Part shown: piece by piece, positions 7,671 through 16,738 of the stretch
How the letters are laid out: each line of letters opens with the position of its first letter
How positions within the stretch are numbered: the stretch's first letter is position 1
Source: an uncultured Acetatifactor sp.
Lineage (GTDB): Bacteria > Bacillota > Clostridia > Lachnospirales > Lachnospiraceae
DNA length: 55,565 bases
Assembly: GCA_947625675.1 (NCBI GenBank)
Contig: CANQPH010000016.1
Coordinates: 1 to 55,565 of the forward strand
Direction of reading: 5' to 3'
Notes under the pieces: generated by a model
Told to the model about the DNA's origin: nothing
The model's database searches: none
What the model saw: only the letters and a program-made list of their open reading frames with translations
Position numbers and translations under genes: made by a program

Positions 7671-9158
7671 TCAACGGATGTCATATTTCACCACATCCAG
7701 TTCCGCTTCTCCATCCACGAAGAAGGAAATCCCTTCCGCACTCTGCACCGTGTCTATGGTGGCGGTCAGCACCTGCTCCCCGCCGTTTACGAAGACCTCC
7801 ACGCTGAATCTGTCCAGGATGATCCGAAGGGAAATGGCCCCGTCCTGATGGTTGATCAGGCAGCGGCGCTGATGAATGATTCCCCTGCGGGAGCCGGAAA
7901 ATTTCCGGTCGATCTTGAGGATGGATTCATAGGGCCGGAAGCTCACCGCCGTATGGAAGACCCCCTCCTGGGCGAAGCGCACCGCAAATTTCCGATAAGG
8001 CTTTTCCGCAGATCCCGGGCGGACGGACAGCTCCATGTCGATCTTCCTGCCCCGGATCCCCTCCAGCTGGAGCGTGTCGGTGAAGCGTACCTTTTCATAC
8101 CGCACCTCGTTGCAGCGCAGGGCGTCCAGTTCCCGGATGGGCCTCTGCATCAGCCTGCCGTCCTCCCGCAGGGAGATCTCCCTGGGCAGGGTCATCTGGC
8201 CGTACCACTTGCGCTCCCGGGGATGCTGGCTGCTGGTGTCCCAGTTCTGCATCCAGCCGATCATGATACGCCTGCCGTCCGGAGCCAGGATCGTCTGGGG
8301 CGCATAGAAGTCAATGCCGTAATCCACGGCCTGATCGTGCTCCTCCGTGAACTTTCCCGCCTCCCGGTCGAAGCTGCCCACCAGGCATAAGGTGCCGTTT
8401 CCGTTATGATATTCGAAGCCCTGGGGAAACATGTCCTGAGGGCTGGTCAGCAGCACGTATTTTCCATCCATCGGGAAGAAATCCGGGCATTCCCACATCT
8501 TCCCGAACCGGTCATGATTCTTGACCAGGACGGAGACGAAATGCCAATGGAAGCCGTCAGGGCTTCGGAAAAGCAGGATCTGGCCATCCCGATCCTGGGT
8601 GCAGTTTCCCACCACGCAGGCATAGGTGCCGTCTTCTTCCATCCAAATCTTGGGATCCCGGAAATCATTTTTGCTGAATCCCTGGGGCAGGTCCCGTTCC
8701 GTCAGGACCGGGTTTCCTTCATATTTCTCATAATCCTTTCCATCCCCCAGAGCGATGCACTGGGTCTGGATCTCCGTGAATCTGCCGTCCGGCAGAGGCT
8801 CCTTCAGCACCCCGGTATACATCAAAAGCTGGGTGCCGTCCGGCCTCGTCACGGCGCTTCCCGAGAACACTCCGTCCTTGTCATAGGGCATATCAGGCGC
8901 CATGATCACCGGCAGATATCTCCAATGGAGAAGATCGCTGCTCACCGCATGGCCCCAGTGCATGGGACCCCAATAGGGATCGTAGGGATGATACTGATAA
9001 AAAAGATGGTATTCTCCCTGATAAAAGGAGAAGCCGTTGGGATCATTCATCCATCCCACCCGGGTGCTCAGGTGAAAGGCCGGCCGCTCTTCGGGAGTGA
9101 TCCTGGTTTCCATCATTTCCTCATATTTTCTGGCCTCTCGCAAGGTCTGACTGATCAT
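7671..9158 (-). CDS. GH32 beta-fructofuranosidase (sucrose/sucrose-6-phosphate hydrolase type)
   Basis: 495 residues, no signal peptide, so intracellular. It shows the full GH32 active site: WMNDPNGF with the nucleophile Asp near 39, the transition-state stabiliser in FRDP near 167, and the acid/base Glu in ECPDFF near 222. A C-terminal beta-sandwich follows. It should release fructose from sucrose, sucrose-phosphate or imported short fructans. ATG 9158 is chosen because GGAGG precedes it by 8 nt and the extra upstream residues are not GH32-like. It is divergent from a LacI regulator that probably represses it. The two-component genes follow immediately. Confidence 0.95.
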   Translation of the reverse strand: MISQTLREARKYEEMMETRITPEERPAFHLSTRVGWMNDPNGFSFYQGEYHLFYQYHPYDPYWGPMHWGHAVSSDLLHWRYLPVIMAPDMPYDKDGVFSGSAVTRPDGTQLLMYTGVLKEPLPDGRFTEIQTQCIALGDGKDYEKYEGNPVLTERDLPQGFSKNDFRDPKIWMEEDGTYACVVGNCTQDRDGQILLFRSPDGFHWHFVSVLVKNHDRFGKMWECPDFFPMDGKYVLLTSPQDMFPQGFEYHNGNGTLCLVGSFDREAGKFTEEHDQAVDYGIDFYAPQTILAPDGRRIMIGWMQNWDTSSQHPRERKWYGQMTLPREISLREDGRLMQRPIRELDALRCNEVRYEKVRFTDTLQLEGIRGRKIDMELSVRPGSAEKPYRKFAVRFAQEGVFHTAVSFRPYESILKIDRKFSGSRRGIIHQRRCLINHQDGAISLRIILDRFSVEVFVNGGEQVLTATIDTVQSAEGISFFVDGEAELDVVKYDIR

Positions 9159-9197
9159 ATTTTTTCCTCCGATTTCTATTTTGAACTTCTCTTCTAT

Positions 9198-9228
9198 TTT
9201 ACAGCTGCTTATGTTCATTTGTAAACTA
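9198..9228 (-). promoter_or_regulatory. Promoter of the GH32 gene with overlapping operator-like motif
   Basis: Minus strand: TTTACA (complement of 9220-9225), 18-nt spacer, TAAAAT (9198-9203). The -35 overlaps TTCATTTGTAAA (9214-9225), which resembles the ATTTACA-TT-TGTAAAT motif upstream of the large transport operon at 25950. On the plus strand a TTGACA at 9243-9248 may serve the divergent LacI gene. Confidence 0.5.
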
Positions 9229-9369
9229 TATTTTAATATTATTTGACAAAATTACATATTTTCGCCTATCTACTTGCAAAATTTGTAAAAATCCGATATC
9301 ATTACAAACAAGGAAACGGGATTTCGAATCCCTCCGATTTTATTTACCGATCACTATCAAGGAGCTTTT

Positions 9370-10401
9370 ATGAGAAACAAAACTACCATTCAGGACATCG
9401 CCGACTCCCTCTCGCTGTCCAGGGCCACCGTGTCCAAGGTGCTGAACCATGCCCCCGGCGTTGCGGAATCCACCAGGCAGACAGTTCTGGCCAAGATCCA
9501 GGAGCTGCAATATCAAAATACGGACAGTCTGCTCACAAGTCTGTCCAGGAGTGTCAAAAGCCGTCCCCGGAGTTTTGCTTTTCTGATGCATTCCAGGCCC
9601 GACGACCTCCACGTGGGCTCTTCCATCATGACCCGATTGGAGCAGGAGATCCGCAAGGAGGGCTATTCCCTGACCATCCATACCATCACGGAGGAAGATT
9701 ACCAGCTTCTGGAACTCCCTCCCAACCTCTATATCGACCAGACGGAAGCCATCGTCTGTCTGGAACTGTTTCATGACAAATACAGTCAGCTTCTTTGTTC
9801 CCTGAACCGGCCGGTCCTCTTCGTGGACGCCTGCGCCAATTTCCATGATCTGGGGCTGCAGTGCGACCTTCTGATGATGGAAAACCGTTCCAGCGCCTAC
9901 AGGATGCTTTCCGCCCTTTGCCGGAAGCATCATCTGCGCACTATGGGCTTCTACGGCGACATCCATCACTGCTTAAGCTTCCGGGAGCGCTACGAAGGGA
10001 TGCAGATGGCCGCTTTGGACTGCCGGATCGAGACGAAGGATTTCCACGTCATCGACGGCGACTATCTCTACAGCAGTCCCGAATGGATCGAGTCCCGCCT
10101 CCGGGAAATGAGGGAACTACCCCAGCTCTTTTTTTGCGCCAACGACGTGCTGGCCCAGGGCCTGATCCTGCAGCTTGAAAAAATGGGACTTCGGGTGCCG
10201 GAGGATATTCTGGTCTGCGGCTTCGACGGAATCCCCACCCAGAATCCCATCATCTCCAGCCTCACCACGGTCCGCACCCCCGGCCCGGAGCTGGGCACGG
10301 CGGCGGCGCAGCTGCTCATGAACAGGATTCAGTCCCCTCATTCCATTACCACCAGCACCTATCTCCACACGGAAGTCCTCTTCCGGAGCACGGCACCCTG
10401 A
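9370..10401 (+). CDS. LacI-family transcriptional regulator
   Basis: 343 residues. The N-terminal helix-turn-helix (TTIQDIADSLSLSRATVSKVLN, then the hinge to about 60) is followed by a periplasmic-binding-protein-like sensor domain to the C-terminus, with CGFDGIPTQNPIISSLTTVRTP typical of LacI proteins. AAGGAG lies 5 nt before ATG 9370. It is divergent from the GH32 hydrolase across 211 bp, the usual arrangement for a repressor that controls its neighbour. Fructose, sucrose or a fructan fragment is the inferred effector. Confidence 0.93.
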   Translation: MRNKTTIQDIADSLSLSRATVSKVLNHAPGVAESTRQTVLAKIQELQYQNTDSLLTSLSRSVKSRPRSFAFLMHSRPDDLHVGSSIMTRLEQEIRKEGYSLTIHTITEEDYQLLELPPNLYIDQTEAIVCLELFHDKYSQLLCSLNRPVLFVDACANFHDLGLQCDLLMMENRSSAYRMLSALCRKHHLRTMGFYGDIHHCLSFRERYEGMQMAALDCRIETKDFHVIDGDYLYSSPEWIESRLREMRELPQLFFCANDVLAQGLILQLEKMGLRVPEDILVCGFDGIPTQNPIISSLTTVRTPGPELGTAAAQLLMNRIQSPHSITTSTYLHTEVLFRSTAP

Positions 10402-10417
10402 AGTAGCCAGTTCCCGG

Positions 10418-10495
10418 TGCCGCCCGGCAAACCGCCATTTCCCATCGTCCGGCGAGCCTCCGATTCCACGCCGCCCGGCGCATTGCCGATTCCTA
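10418..10495. repeat. Degenerate tandem repeat of ~26 bp, about three copies
   Basis: Between two convergent LacI genes, units built around CCGCCCGGC(A/G) ... CCGATTCC recur at about 10418, 10446 and 10471. The similarity is loose, and the unit boundaries are approximate. Confidence 0.45.
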
Positions 10496-10557
10496 CGCTG
10501 TTACCTTACGGACTGCGAGGCCCTGGCGTTGCCTGACAAGCCACAATTTCTGCGCCG

Positions 10558-11589
10558 CTACCTCGTGGTCTGTCCATAGATGATCTCGGAATCCGTATAG
10601 ATCACGCTGCGGGGCCGCTTCGGGTGAGCCATGCGCTGCAGCAGACAGTTGATGATGTTTTTGCTCAGGGCCTCCTTGTCCACGTTGACCGTGGTGAGAG
10701 GCGGGCGAGTGCTGGCGGCTTCCGGTATATTGTCAAAGGAAATCACCTGAACCTCCTGGGGAATCCGGATGCCCCATTCCTGGAGAATGCTCATTACGTT
10801 GATGGCGATGAAATCATTGGCCACGATAAAGGCGTCCGGCAGTTCCTGCATGGCCTTCAGGCGCTTCCGGAGCTCTCCCTCCGTTCCATATCCCCAGCTA
10901 TCCTCATAATTGATGCAATACTGGGGCATTTCCGGCACCTTTCTGTCCCGCAGGGCCCTGCAGTAGCCCTGATATCTCTCGTAGAATCCCCGGCAATGGG
11001 TGATGTCCCCTATGAAACCGATCTTCTGATATCCCTGATCCAAAAGCTTGCCCGTCAAAACGTACACGGGATACTCGCTGTTCATCAGCACCACGTCATA
11101 CTTCCCGGGGACGGCCCACATGTCATAGAAAAATTCCAGGAACACCACGGGAATGCCGTATTTCAGCAGTTTCTCAATAAATGGCCGTTGGAAGATCTCC
11201 ATGCAGACGATCCCGTCCATCTTCCGATCCAATATCACCTGGGGGATTTCCGGTCTTTCCACTTCCTCCGACAATATCCCGTAAAACATCAACACATAGC
11301 CCCTGGACTCCACGTTCTTCTGGATCTCGTTCACCAGGGGCAGGAAAAAGCCATTGGGATCCAATCCCCCCGGGGACAACAGGAGGATGGTCTTCATCTC
11401 GGGCTTTTCTTCCATCGTCATCAAACGGCCCAGACCCTTATAGTTGCTTTCCTGCAAAAGTTCCATCACACGATCCTTGATCTGCTGAGAACCCGTATAA
11501 TGCCCGTTCAATATTTTGGAAACGGTATTCCTGGAAATTCCCGCCATGTTCGCAATATCCTGCAATGTCACCTTTTCTTTTTCCGCCAT
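10558..11589 (-). CDS. LacI-family transcriptional regulator (second)
   Basis: 343 residues. The helix-turn-helix is VTLQDIANMAGISRNTVSKILNGHYTG, followed by a sugar-binding-like effector domain ending DNIPEAASTRPPLTTVNVDKEAL. ATG 11589 is chosen because it follows GGAGGG by about 10 nt and because the domain starts right after it; an ATG 36 nt further upstream has no comparable site. It is downstream of the terminator of the long transport operon and in the same direction, so it is probably separately transcribed and a candidate regulator of that operon. Confidence 0.92.
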   Translation of the reverse strand: MAEKEKVTLQDIANMAGISRNTVSKILNGHYTGSQQIKDRVMELLQESNYKGLGRLMTMEEKPEMKTILLLSPGGLDPNGFFLPLVNEIQKNVESRGYVLMFYGILSEEVERPEIPQVILDRKMDGIVCMEIFQRPFIEKLLKYGIPVVFLEFFYDMWAVPGKYDVVLMNSEYPVYVLTGKLLDQGYQKIGFIGDITHCRGFYERYQGYCRALRDRKVPEMPQYCINYEDSWGYGTEGELRKRLKAMQELPDAFIVANDFIAINVMSILQEWGIRIPQEVQVISFDNIPEAASTRPPLTTVNVDKEALSKNIINCLLQRMAHPKRPRSVIYTDSEIIYGQTTR

Positions 11590-11633
11590 GTCAATCTTAC
11601 CCTCCTCATAAAAAATGTACCTCATCGTGGGAC

Positions 11634-11674
11634 AAAAGGAGGCCGCCGCATCGCTGCACCCGCCTCCTCTTTTT
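11634..11674 (-). terminator. Bidirectional-looking terminator of the fructan transport operon
   Basis: A hairpin with GGAGGC (11638-11643) and GCCTCC (11662-11667) arms is flanked by an A run on one side and a T run on the other. It can therefore terminate the leftward operon (last stop at 11746) and work in the other direction. It separates that operon from the LacI gene. Confidence 0.65.
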
Positions 11675-11745
11675 TCCCCGTTTTATTTCGATCCTCAACC
11701 CCATTTCGGTTATCCCGGTTATTTGATCCTCAAACCCGAAACGGT

Positions 11746-13374
11746 TCAAGGAGTATGAATCTCAATATTCCGGAACGTCGCCTCGCCGCCGCTGACATAG
11801 AGCCCGAAATTCGCCCCGTCAATGGATTTGTAAATACGATTGCTCAGGGCCTTCGTGTCATCGACGTACAGCACCACGATCTCGTTTTCCATCACCGCTT
11901 TCACATGATATTCCTGACCGGCTTCAAAAGCAAACTTCGTGGTGATGAGGGGCTCCACATACTGAATCCTGGACAAAACGCAGCCTTCAAAGTGCACCGA
12001 ATCGGTTTTGCCGTCCAGCACGAGTCCGGTATACTTCCCGTACTCCTCCTGTTCGCCGAAGGCAATGCCCGCATAACCGCCCTCCGGCACGGTGACGTCG
12101 AATTCCAGCATCATGGTGGGCTTGCGCATACCGAAGTTCACTAGGGAAACCTCTCCCTTTTCCGCCGACATCCGGTATCCGTCCTCCGTCTCCTCCACCG
12201 TTCCCAAGGTTCCTATGGCTGACGGGGTCTCTTCCTGCACGAAATAGTCCCGGAAGCTTTCCGGCTCCCTTACGCCGAGGGTGCCGTCCTCTTTCTGCAC
12301 CAGCTGGTGGATCAGCATGGATCCGGCCCAGTTATAGGCGCCCGCATCCACCGGCTCGCTCTTGCGGCCGACCCAGCCGCACAGATACCGATTGCCGTTC
12401 AGCTCCGCAGTCTTGGCGGCGTAGAAGCAGAAGCCCGTGCCGTCCAGCACGTTGTCCTCCGGCGCTTCAAAAGGCCCGTTGATGGATTGGCTCCTGGCAT
12501 AATAGGTGACACAGTCCCAGCTGTAGAACAGGTAGTACCAGTCTCCCATTTTGAACAGATCCGGGCATTCCAGCATGTACTGGGCCCCGGGCGCATACAG
12601 GGGATCCTCCAGGGTCCAATGGGACAGATCCTCGGAAGTATATTTGGCCACCACGCCCCCCAGGCTCTCCTCCCTGGCTGCGATCAGGAGCCAATAGCGC
12701 TGCTCCTCCTCGTTCCAGAAGACGAAGGGATCCCGGAAATCATCCCCGGAATAATTGTCCGCCGCATAGAAGGTATCCTCCGGCAGCTTCGTCCAGGTGA
12801 CGTTGTCGCTGCTGACCGCATGCATCACGCATTCCTTGTCCAGCCCCTTCTCCGGGAAGGTGTCATTGTGGCCCGTGTAAAAGCAATGGTACAGTCCGTC
12901 CTGTCCGATCAGCACGCTTCCCGTCCCGATGGCAAGATCCGGATCCTCTTTGGATTTTCCGAAATCCACCATCAGTCCGTCGTCCTGATATTCATAGAAA
13001 TTCGTCGTGGAAAACTTATGGATCGGGTGATATCCTTCTCCATTGTGATCCGTGTCATATAAATAGTAGAGCTGCAGACTTTCCCCGTCGGACATGGGCA
13101 TCACGTCGCCCACCCAGGCGTTGGAGGAGGTAGGGAACAGTCTATAAGGAACGCTCTCATAGCTGGCTGCTTCTTCATTCGGCATTCCGCTTTCCTCCGT
13201 AGATCCTTCCCCGCCTGCCTGATCCGCAGGAGAGGACGTCTGTTCCTCTGCGGCAGAAGAAATCTCTTCCGCCCCAGAAGGAGTCTCCCCTTCGGGGGAA
13301 GCCCCCTGCCCTGCGCATGCCGTCAGCAGCGCAAGGCAGAGAATGCAGATTCCCGGCACATTTTTTCTCTTCAT
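11746..13374 (-). CDS. Surface lipoprotein of the GH32/GH43 fold, putative fructan hydrolase
   Basis: 542 residues with a lipoprotein signal (LCLALLTAC, lipidated Cys20), a Ser/Glu-rich linker to about 65, a five-bladed-propeller domain and a C-terminal beta-sandwich. RDPFVFW and ECPDLF supply two of the three GH32 acidic residues. The usual N-terminal NDPNG is replaced by VGDVMP, whose Asp could act as nucleophile, as in divergent GH32 relatives. ATG 13374 has GGAG 6 nt before it. It is the last gene of the transport operon, 40 nt after the binding-protein gene, and would cut polymeric or long fructans outside the cell. Chain-length and linkage preference cannot be read. Confidence 0.85.
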   Translation of the reverse strand: MKRKNVPGICILCLALLTACAGQGASPEGETPSGAEEISSAAEEQTSSPADQAGGEGSTEESGMPNEEAASYESVPYRLFPTSSNAWVGDVMPMSDGESLQLYYLYDTDHNGEGYHPIHKFSTTNFYEYQDDGLMVDFGKSKEDPDLAIGTGSVLIGQDGLYHCFYTGHNDTFPEKGLDKECVMHAVSSDNVTWTKLPEDTFYAADNYSGDDFRDPFVFWNEEEQRYWLLIAAREESLGGVVAKYTSEDLSHWTLEDPLYAPGAQYMLECPDLFKMGDWYYLFYSWDCVTYYARSQSINGPFEAPEDNVLDGTGFCFYAAKTAELNGNRYLCGWVGRKSEPVDAGAYNWAGSMLIHQLVQKEDGTLGVREPESFRDYFVQEETPSAIGTLGTVEETEDGYRMSAEKGEVSLVNFGMRKPTMMLEFDVTVPEGGYAGIAFGEQEEYGKYTGLVLDGKTDSVHFEGCVLSRIQYVEPLITTKFAFEAGQEYHVKAVMENEIVVLYVDDTKALSNRIYKSIDGANFGLYVSGGEATFRNIEIHTP

Positions 13375-13413
13375 ACCAATCTCCATCCTATCCCAAGAAA
13401 TATGGCAGATGTT

Positions 13414-14832
13414 TTATTCCGTTCCCAGGGTGATGGCCGCACCTTCCTTGATGATCTCATCCGCCTGCTGCGTGAAAGTGCTGACAGGAGTGCCGTCCCT
13501 CATGCCGGAGAACACGGTCCAGTTGGCATCCCAGTACTTTTCAAGACCGATGGGTGCGAAATGAATGTGCTCCGCCAGGGTGTTCATCAGATCCACTTCG
13601 TCCTGACCATACTTCTCAACCAGGGCGCTGTCGTCATGCTCATGCTTCAGCTCGTAAGCCATTCTGATGAAGGCAGCCGCACCTTCCGGATTGGCGCTGG
13701 TGATCGGGATGGCGAAACCGGTCAGGGAACCGTTGCAGTCATACTGCTGTCCGTTGGGACCCTGAGGCAGGGGAGCCCAATCGATCTCATAATCGCAGGC
13801 ATAAGCCGTGATGGCGTTGAAGCCGTATTCACAGGTCATAGCCAGGGTGCCGCCCTTGAAGGCCGCGATGAAGTTGTCCCCGTCGGGGATCATGATGTAC
13901 TTATCCGTCACATAGCCGTTCTGCAAGAATGTGAAAACTTCCTGAGAGGCGGGGGCCGAATAGTTGCCGGTAATGCTTCCGTCTGCACCGTAATTCAGAT
14001 TGATGGTGCCGTTGGTGGCCAGCAGCTGCACATAGAAGGAATCCCACCAGCCGAAGCCGTAGATATCGTTTTCTCCGTCGCCGTTGGTGTCTCCGGTCAT
14101 GTCAAGGGCCACCTGACGGAAGGTATCCCAGGTCCAGTTGCCCTCCTGGAAGTACTCCATGGGAGTCTTCACGCCGTTCTGCTCAAAGAGGGTCTTGTTG
14201 TAAGCGATTACCACGGGGGTGGCTGCGGAACCCGCCGCATAGGGCACACCGCCGAAGGTAAAGGCTTCGGTCACGCTGTCATACCAGAAATCATCGCTCA
14301 GATCAATATACTGAGAAATGTCCTGCACGATGTTCTTGGCGCCGTATACAGGGAAGTTCTGGTCATGAGCTTCCGCCAGGTCACAGACTTCTCCGGCGTT
14401 CACCTTGGAGATGACGGTGCTGGCCTGATCTCCCCAGCCCACGCCTTCCACGGTGACGGTTCCGCCGTATTTCTCTTCAAAAGCCTTCTTGGTGGACCAT
14501 ACCAGGTCAAAAGCGTTGGGATCCTCGGCAACGCTCTGGTTCCAGGCGTCCTCCGTGGTGTTCCACACGATGTACAGATTGGGGTTCTCCAGGGTGTCCG
14601 GAAGGGCGCTGGCGCTCTCCTCTCCGCCTGCGTTCTCGCTGCCGGCATTCTCGCTGCCTGCGTTCTCTCCGCCGGCGCTTTCTCCGCCAGCGTTCCCGCC
14701 TGCGGCTTCACTCTGATTTCCGCCTCCTGCGCTGCTGTTTCCGGATGCGCTGTCGCCTCCGCCGCCACAGGCAGCCAGGGACATGGTGCAAAGCGCTCCC
14801 GCCAGGAACATTGCTAATGCTTTCTTTTTCAT
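13414..14832 (-). CDS. ABC importer sugar-binding lipoprotein (extracellular solute-binding family 1)
   Basis: 472 residues. The signal MKKKALAMFLAGALCTMSLAAC gives a lipidated Cys22, followed by a long Gly/Ser/Ala/Glu-rich linker (about 23-80), then a family-1 binding domain (Venus flytrap). GNWTWDTFRQVALDMT and GFAIPITSANPEGAAAFI are typical of carbohydrate importers. ATG 14832 follows AAAGGAG. The two permeases are immediately upstream. No ATPase is in the operon, so a shared MsmX-type ATPase is implied. The substrate is inferred to be fructo-oligosaccharide from the neighbouring GH32 genes. Confidence 0.92.
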   Translation of the reverse strand: MKKKALAMFLAGALCTMSLAACGGGGDSASGNSSAGGGNQSEAAGGNAGGESAGGENAGSENAGSENAGGEESASALPDTLENPNLYIVWNTTEDAWNQSVAEDPNAFDLVWSTKKAFEEKYGGTVTVEGVGWGDQASTVISKVNAGEVCDLAEAHDQNFPVYGAKNIVQDISQYIDLSDDFWYDSVTEAFTFGGVPYAAGSAATPVVIAYNKTLFEQNGVKTPMEYFQEGNWTWDTFRQVALDMTGDTNGDGENDIYGFGWWDSFYVQLLATNGTINLNYGADGSITGNYSAPASQEVFTFLQNGYVTDKYIMIPDGDNFIAAFKGGTLAMTCEYGFNAITAYACDYEIDWAPLPQGPNGQQYDCNGSLTGFAIPITSANPEGAAAFIRMAYELKHEHDDSALVEKYGQDEVDLMNTLAEHIHFAPIGLEKYWDANWTVFSGMRDGTPVSTFTQQADEIIKEGAAITLGTE

Positions 14833-14858
14833 AAATAATCTCCTTTCATTTATCGCCT

Positions 14859-14873
14859 GTTGCATATTGCAAC
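14859..14873. promoter_or_regulatory. Short intergenic hairpin before the binding-protein gene
   Basis: Inverted repeat GTTGCA-TAT-TGCAAC between the permease stop and the binding-protein ribosome site. Such hairpins often protect the abundant binding-protein message from decay; that role is inferred. Confidence 0.45.
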
Positions 14874-14885
14874 CGGACTTCATTG

Positions 14886-15836
14886 TTATTTGATTCCCAT
14901 GTGCTCGATGCTGTCCGCCAGTCTGTCCTGGGCCAGCATGTACAGGAGGAACATGGGCAGGATGGTCAGAAGACACCCGGCCTGGATCCTGGTCTGGATC
15001 CGGATGGGGTCCGTGGTGGTCTGACCGCCGATCAGGGCCGCCAGGTCCACTCTCAGGGAGGACAGGGCCACGATCAGAGTTCTTCTGTTGGTTCCAAGCA
15101 GCTGCTTGGACATATAGTAGTCATTGAAATGCCATACGAAGGAAAACAGGAAAACCGTGACGATGGCATTCTTGGCGTTGGGCAGCATGATGTAAAGGAA
15201 GGTTCTGAGGGGCCCGCTTCCGTCCACGTAGGCGGACTCTTCCAGGGCGGAGGACATTCCTTCAAAGAACTGCTTGAAAATATAAATGTACAGTCCCGAA
15301 CGGATGCCCGCACCCAATGCGGAAGGAATGAAGAAGGCCAGGTTGTTGCCCACCAGGTTGATTGCGGTCGCTTTCCCCGTGATCATGCTGACCAGGGACA
15401 TGATTCCCGCCGGGTTGAAGAACCTCATGTTCAGGTAATAGGGCAGGATGATGGTCTGGGTCGGCACCATCAGGGTCAGGATCACGCACACGAAGAATAC
15501 GTTCTTCAGAGGGAAACGATATCTGGCAAAGCCGTATCCCGCCAGGGCGCAGGAAATCACGTCCAGCACGGCGCAGCCCAGGCCGATCTGCATGCTTCCC
15601 ACCAGGGCGCTCATGTATTTCATGGACTTGAAGGCGTCCACGAAGCCCACGTTGGACAAATGCTTGGGGATCCAGACCACGCTGGGATCATAGGAATCCG
15701 CCGGCGCCTTGATGGAAGAACTGATCATATAGAGCACCGGATACAGCAGCTGGTAAGCCAAAAGAATCAAAATGGCGTATTTGCAGATCGTCCAGAACCA
15801 TTTTCCGCCTTTTATTTTATACAATACTTTTTGCAT
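14886..15836 (-). CDS. Sugar ABC importer permease, MalG-like (set 2)
   Basis: 316 residues with about six membrane segments and the binding-protein-dependent transport signature ESAYVDGSGPLRTFLYIMLP (EAA loop) in the second half. AGGAGG lies 8 nt before ATG 15836. It pairs with the MalF-like permease 11 nt upstream and serves the binding lipoprotein just downstream. The coupling helix is present, so an ATPase from elsewhere must dock. One of two complete permease pairs in the operon. Confidence 0.93.
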   Translation of the reverse strand: MQKVLYKIKGGKWFWTICKYAILILLAYQLLYPVLYMISSSIKAPADSYDPSVVWIPKHLSNVGFVDAFKSMKYMSALVGSMQIGLGCAVLDVISCALAGYGFARYRFPLKNVFFVCVILTLMVPTQTIILPYYLNMRFFNPAGIMSLVSMITGKATAINLVGNNLAFFIPSALGAGIRSGLYIYIFKQFFEGMSSALEESAYVDGSGPLRTFLYIMLPNAKNAIVTVFLFSFVWHFNDYYMSKQLLGTNRRTLIVALSSLRVDLAALIGGQTTTDPIRIQTRIQAGCLLTILPMFLLYMLAQDRLADSIEHMGIK

Positions 15837-15847
15837 CCCTTTTCCTC

Positions 15848-16738
15848 CTATTCTTCCGCATGGACGATAAAGCGTTTCAGCACCAGATACAGCACCACCA
15901 ATACCACGGCCACCATCAGGAAGTACAGGATGGACAGGGCGCTGGCATAGCCGAATCTCACGCTGGAAAAGGCCGTGTTGTAGATCATCTGAATGATGGC
16001 GTTGCCATAATCCGCAAAGATATCGATGACGCTGTACACCACGTTCAACAGGATCATGGGAGTCAGCATGGGCAGCGTGATCTTGAAGAACTGCTCCAGG
16101 GCATTGGCTCCTTCGATGTCCGCCGCCTCATAGACGTAAGACGGAATGTTGTGAAGGCCCGCCAGGAACAGCAGGATCTGCACGCCGGAGCGCCAGGTCA
16201 GGTCGAAGATCTTGCTGATCACGTCGTTGATAAAGTTCACCATTCCCACCGGCAGGCCCATGGACTGGAAGAATCCGGTCAGGCCGCTGCTGGAGAAGAG
16301 ATAGGTGCTCTCCGCAGTGTTCATGCTGGTGGAGAAGACGTCCGTCTTCATAATGTCCATCAGCACGCCGCTGCCGATGATCACAGGCAGGAAGGCGATG
16401 GCCCGCATCAGGGTCCGCCCGGGATACTCTTTTTTCAAGAGAAGGGCGAAGCAGATACTGTATACCAGGATCAGAGGCACCGTCACCAGATCCCTCAGGG
16501 AACCTGCGCACTGGATCAGGAACTGAGTGTCCCGGAACAGGGCGTAGTCAAAGTTTTTCAGCCCCACCCAGGTGCCCACCATGCCTTCCGCAGTGGTGGT
16601 CAGGTCCTGGAACCCGTAGAGGCAGGACTGGACAAAGGGAACGGCGAAAAACAGAAGGAAGCCAATCAGCCAGGGAGTGATAAACAAAAATCCGTAAATC
16701 TTTCGTTTGGTATAATAGGGCAGCTTCTTAAACATCAT
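15848..16738 (-). CDS. Sugar ABC importer permease, MalF-like (set 2)
   Basis: 296 residues beginning MMFKKLPYYTKRKIYGFLFITPWLIGF, with about six membrane segments and the EAA-type loop YEAADIEGANALEQFFKITLPMLTP. The start overlaps the stop of the DUF5696 gene (ATGA), so translation is coupled. The overlapping pair ATGATG leaves either Met possible. It is the partner of the MalG-like permease. The operon order places this transporter after the DUF5696 protein. Confidence 0.93.
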   Translation of the reverse strand: MMFKKLPYYTKRKIYGFLFITPWLIGFLLFFAVPFVQSCLYGFQDLTTTAEGMVGTWVGLKNFDYALFRDTQFLIQCAGSLRDLVTVPLILVYSICFALLLKKEYPGRTLMRAIAFLPVIIGSGVLMDIMKTDVFSTSMNTAESTYLFSSSGLTGFFQSMGLPVGMVNFINDVISKIFDLTWRSGVQILLFLAGLHNIPSYVYEAADIEGANALEQFFKITLPMLTPMILLNVVYSVIDIFADYGNAIIQMIYNTAFSSVRFGYASALSILYFLMVAVVLVVLYLVLKRFIVHAEE

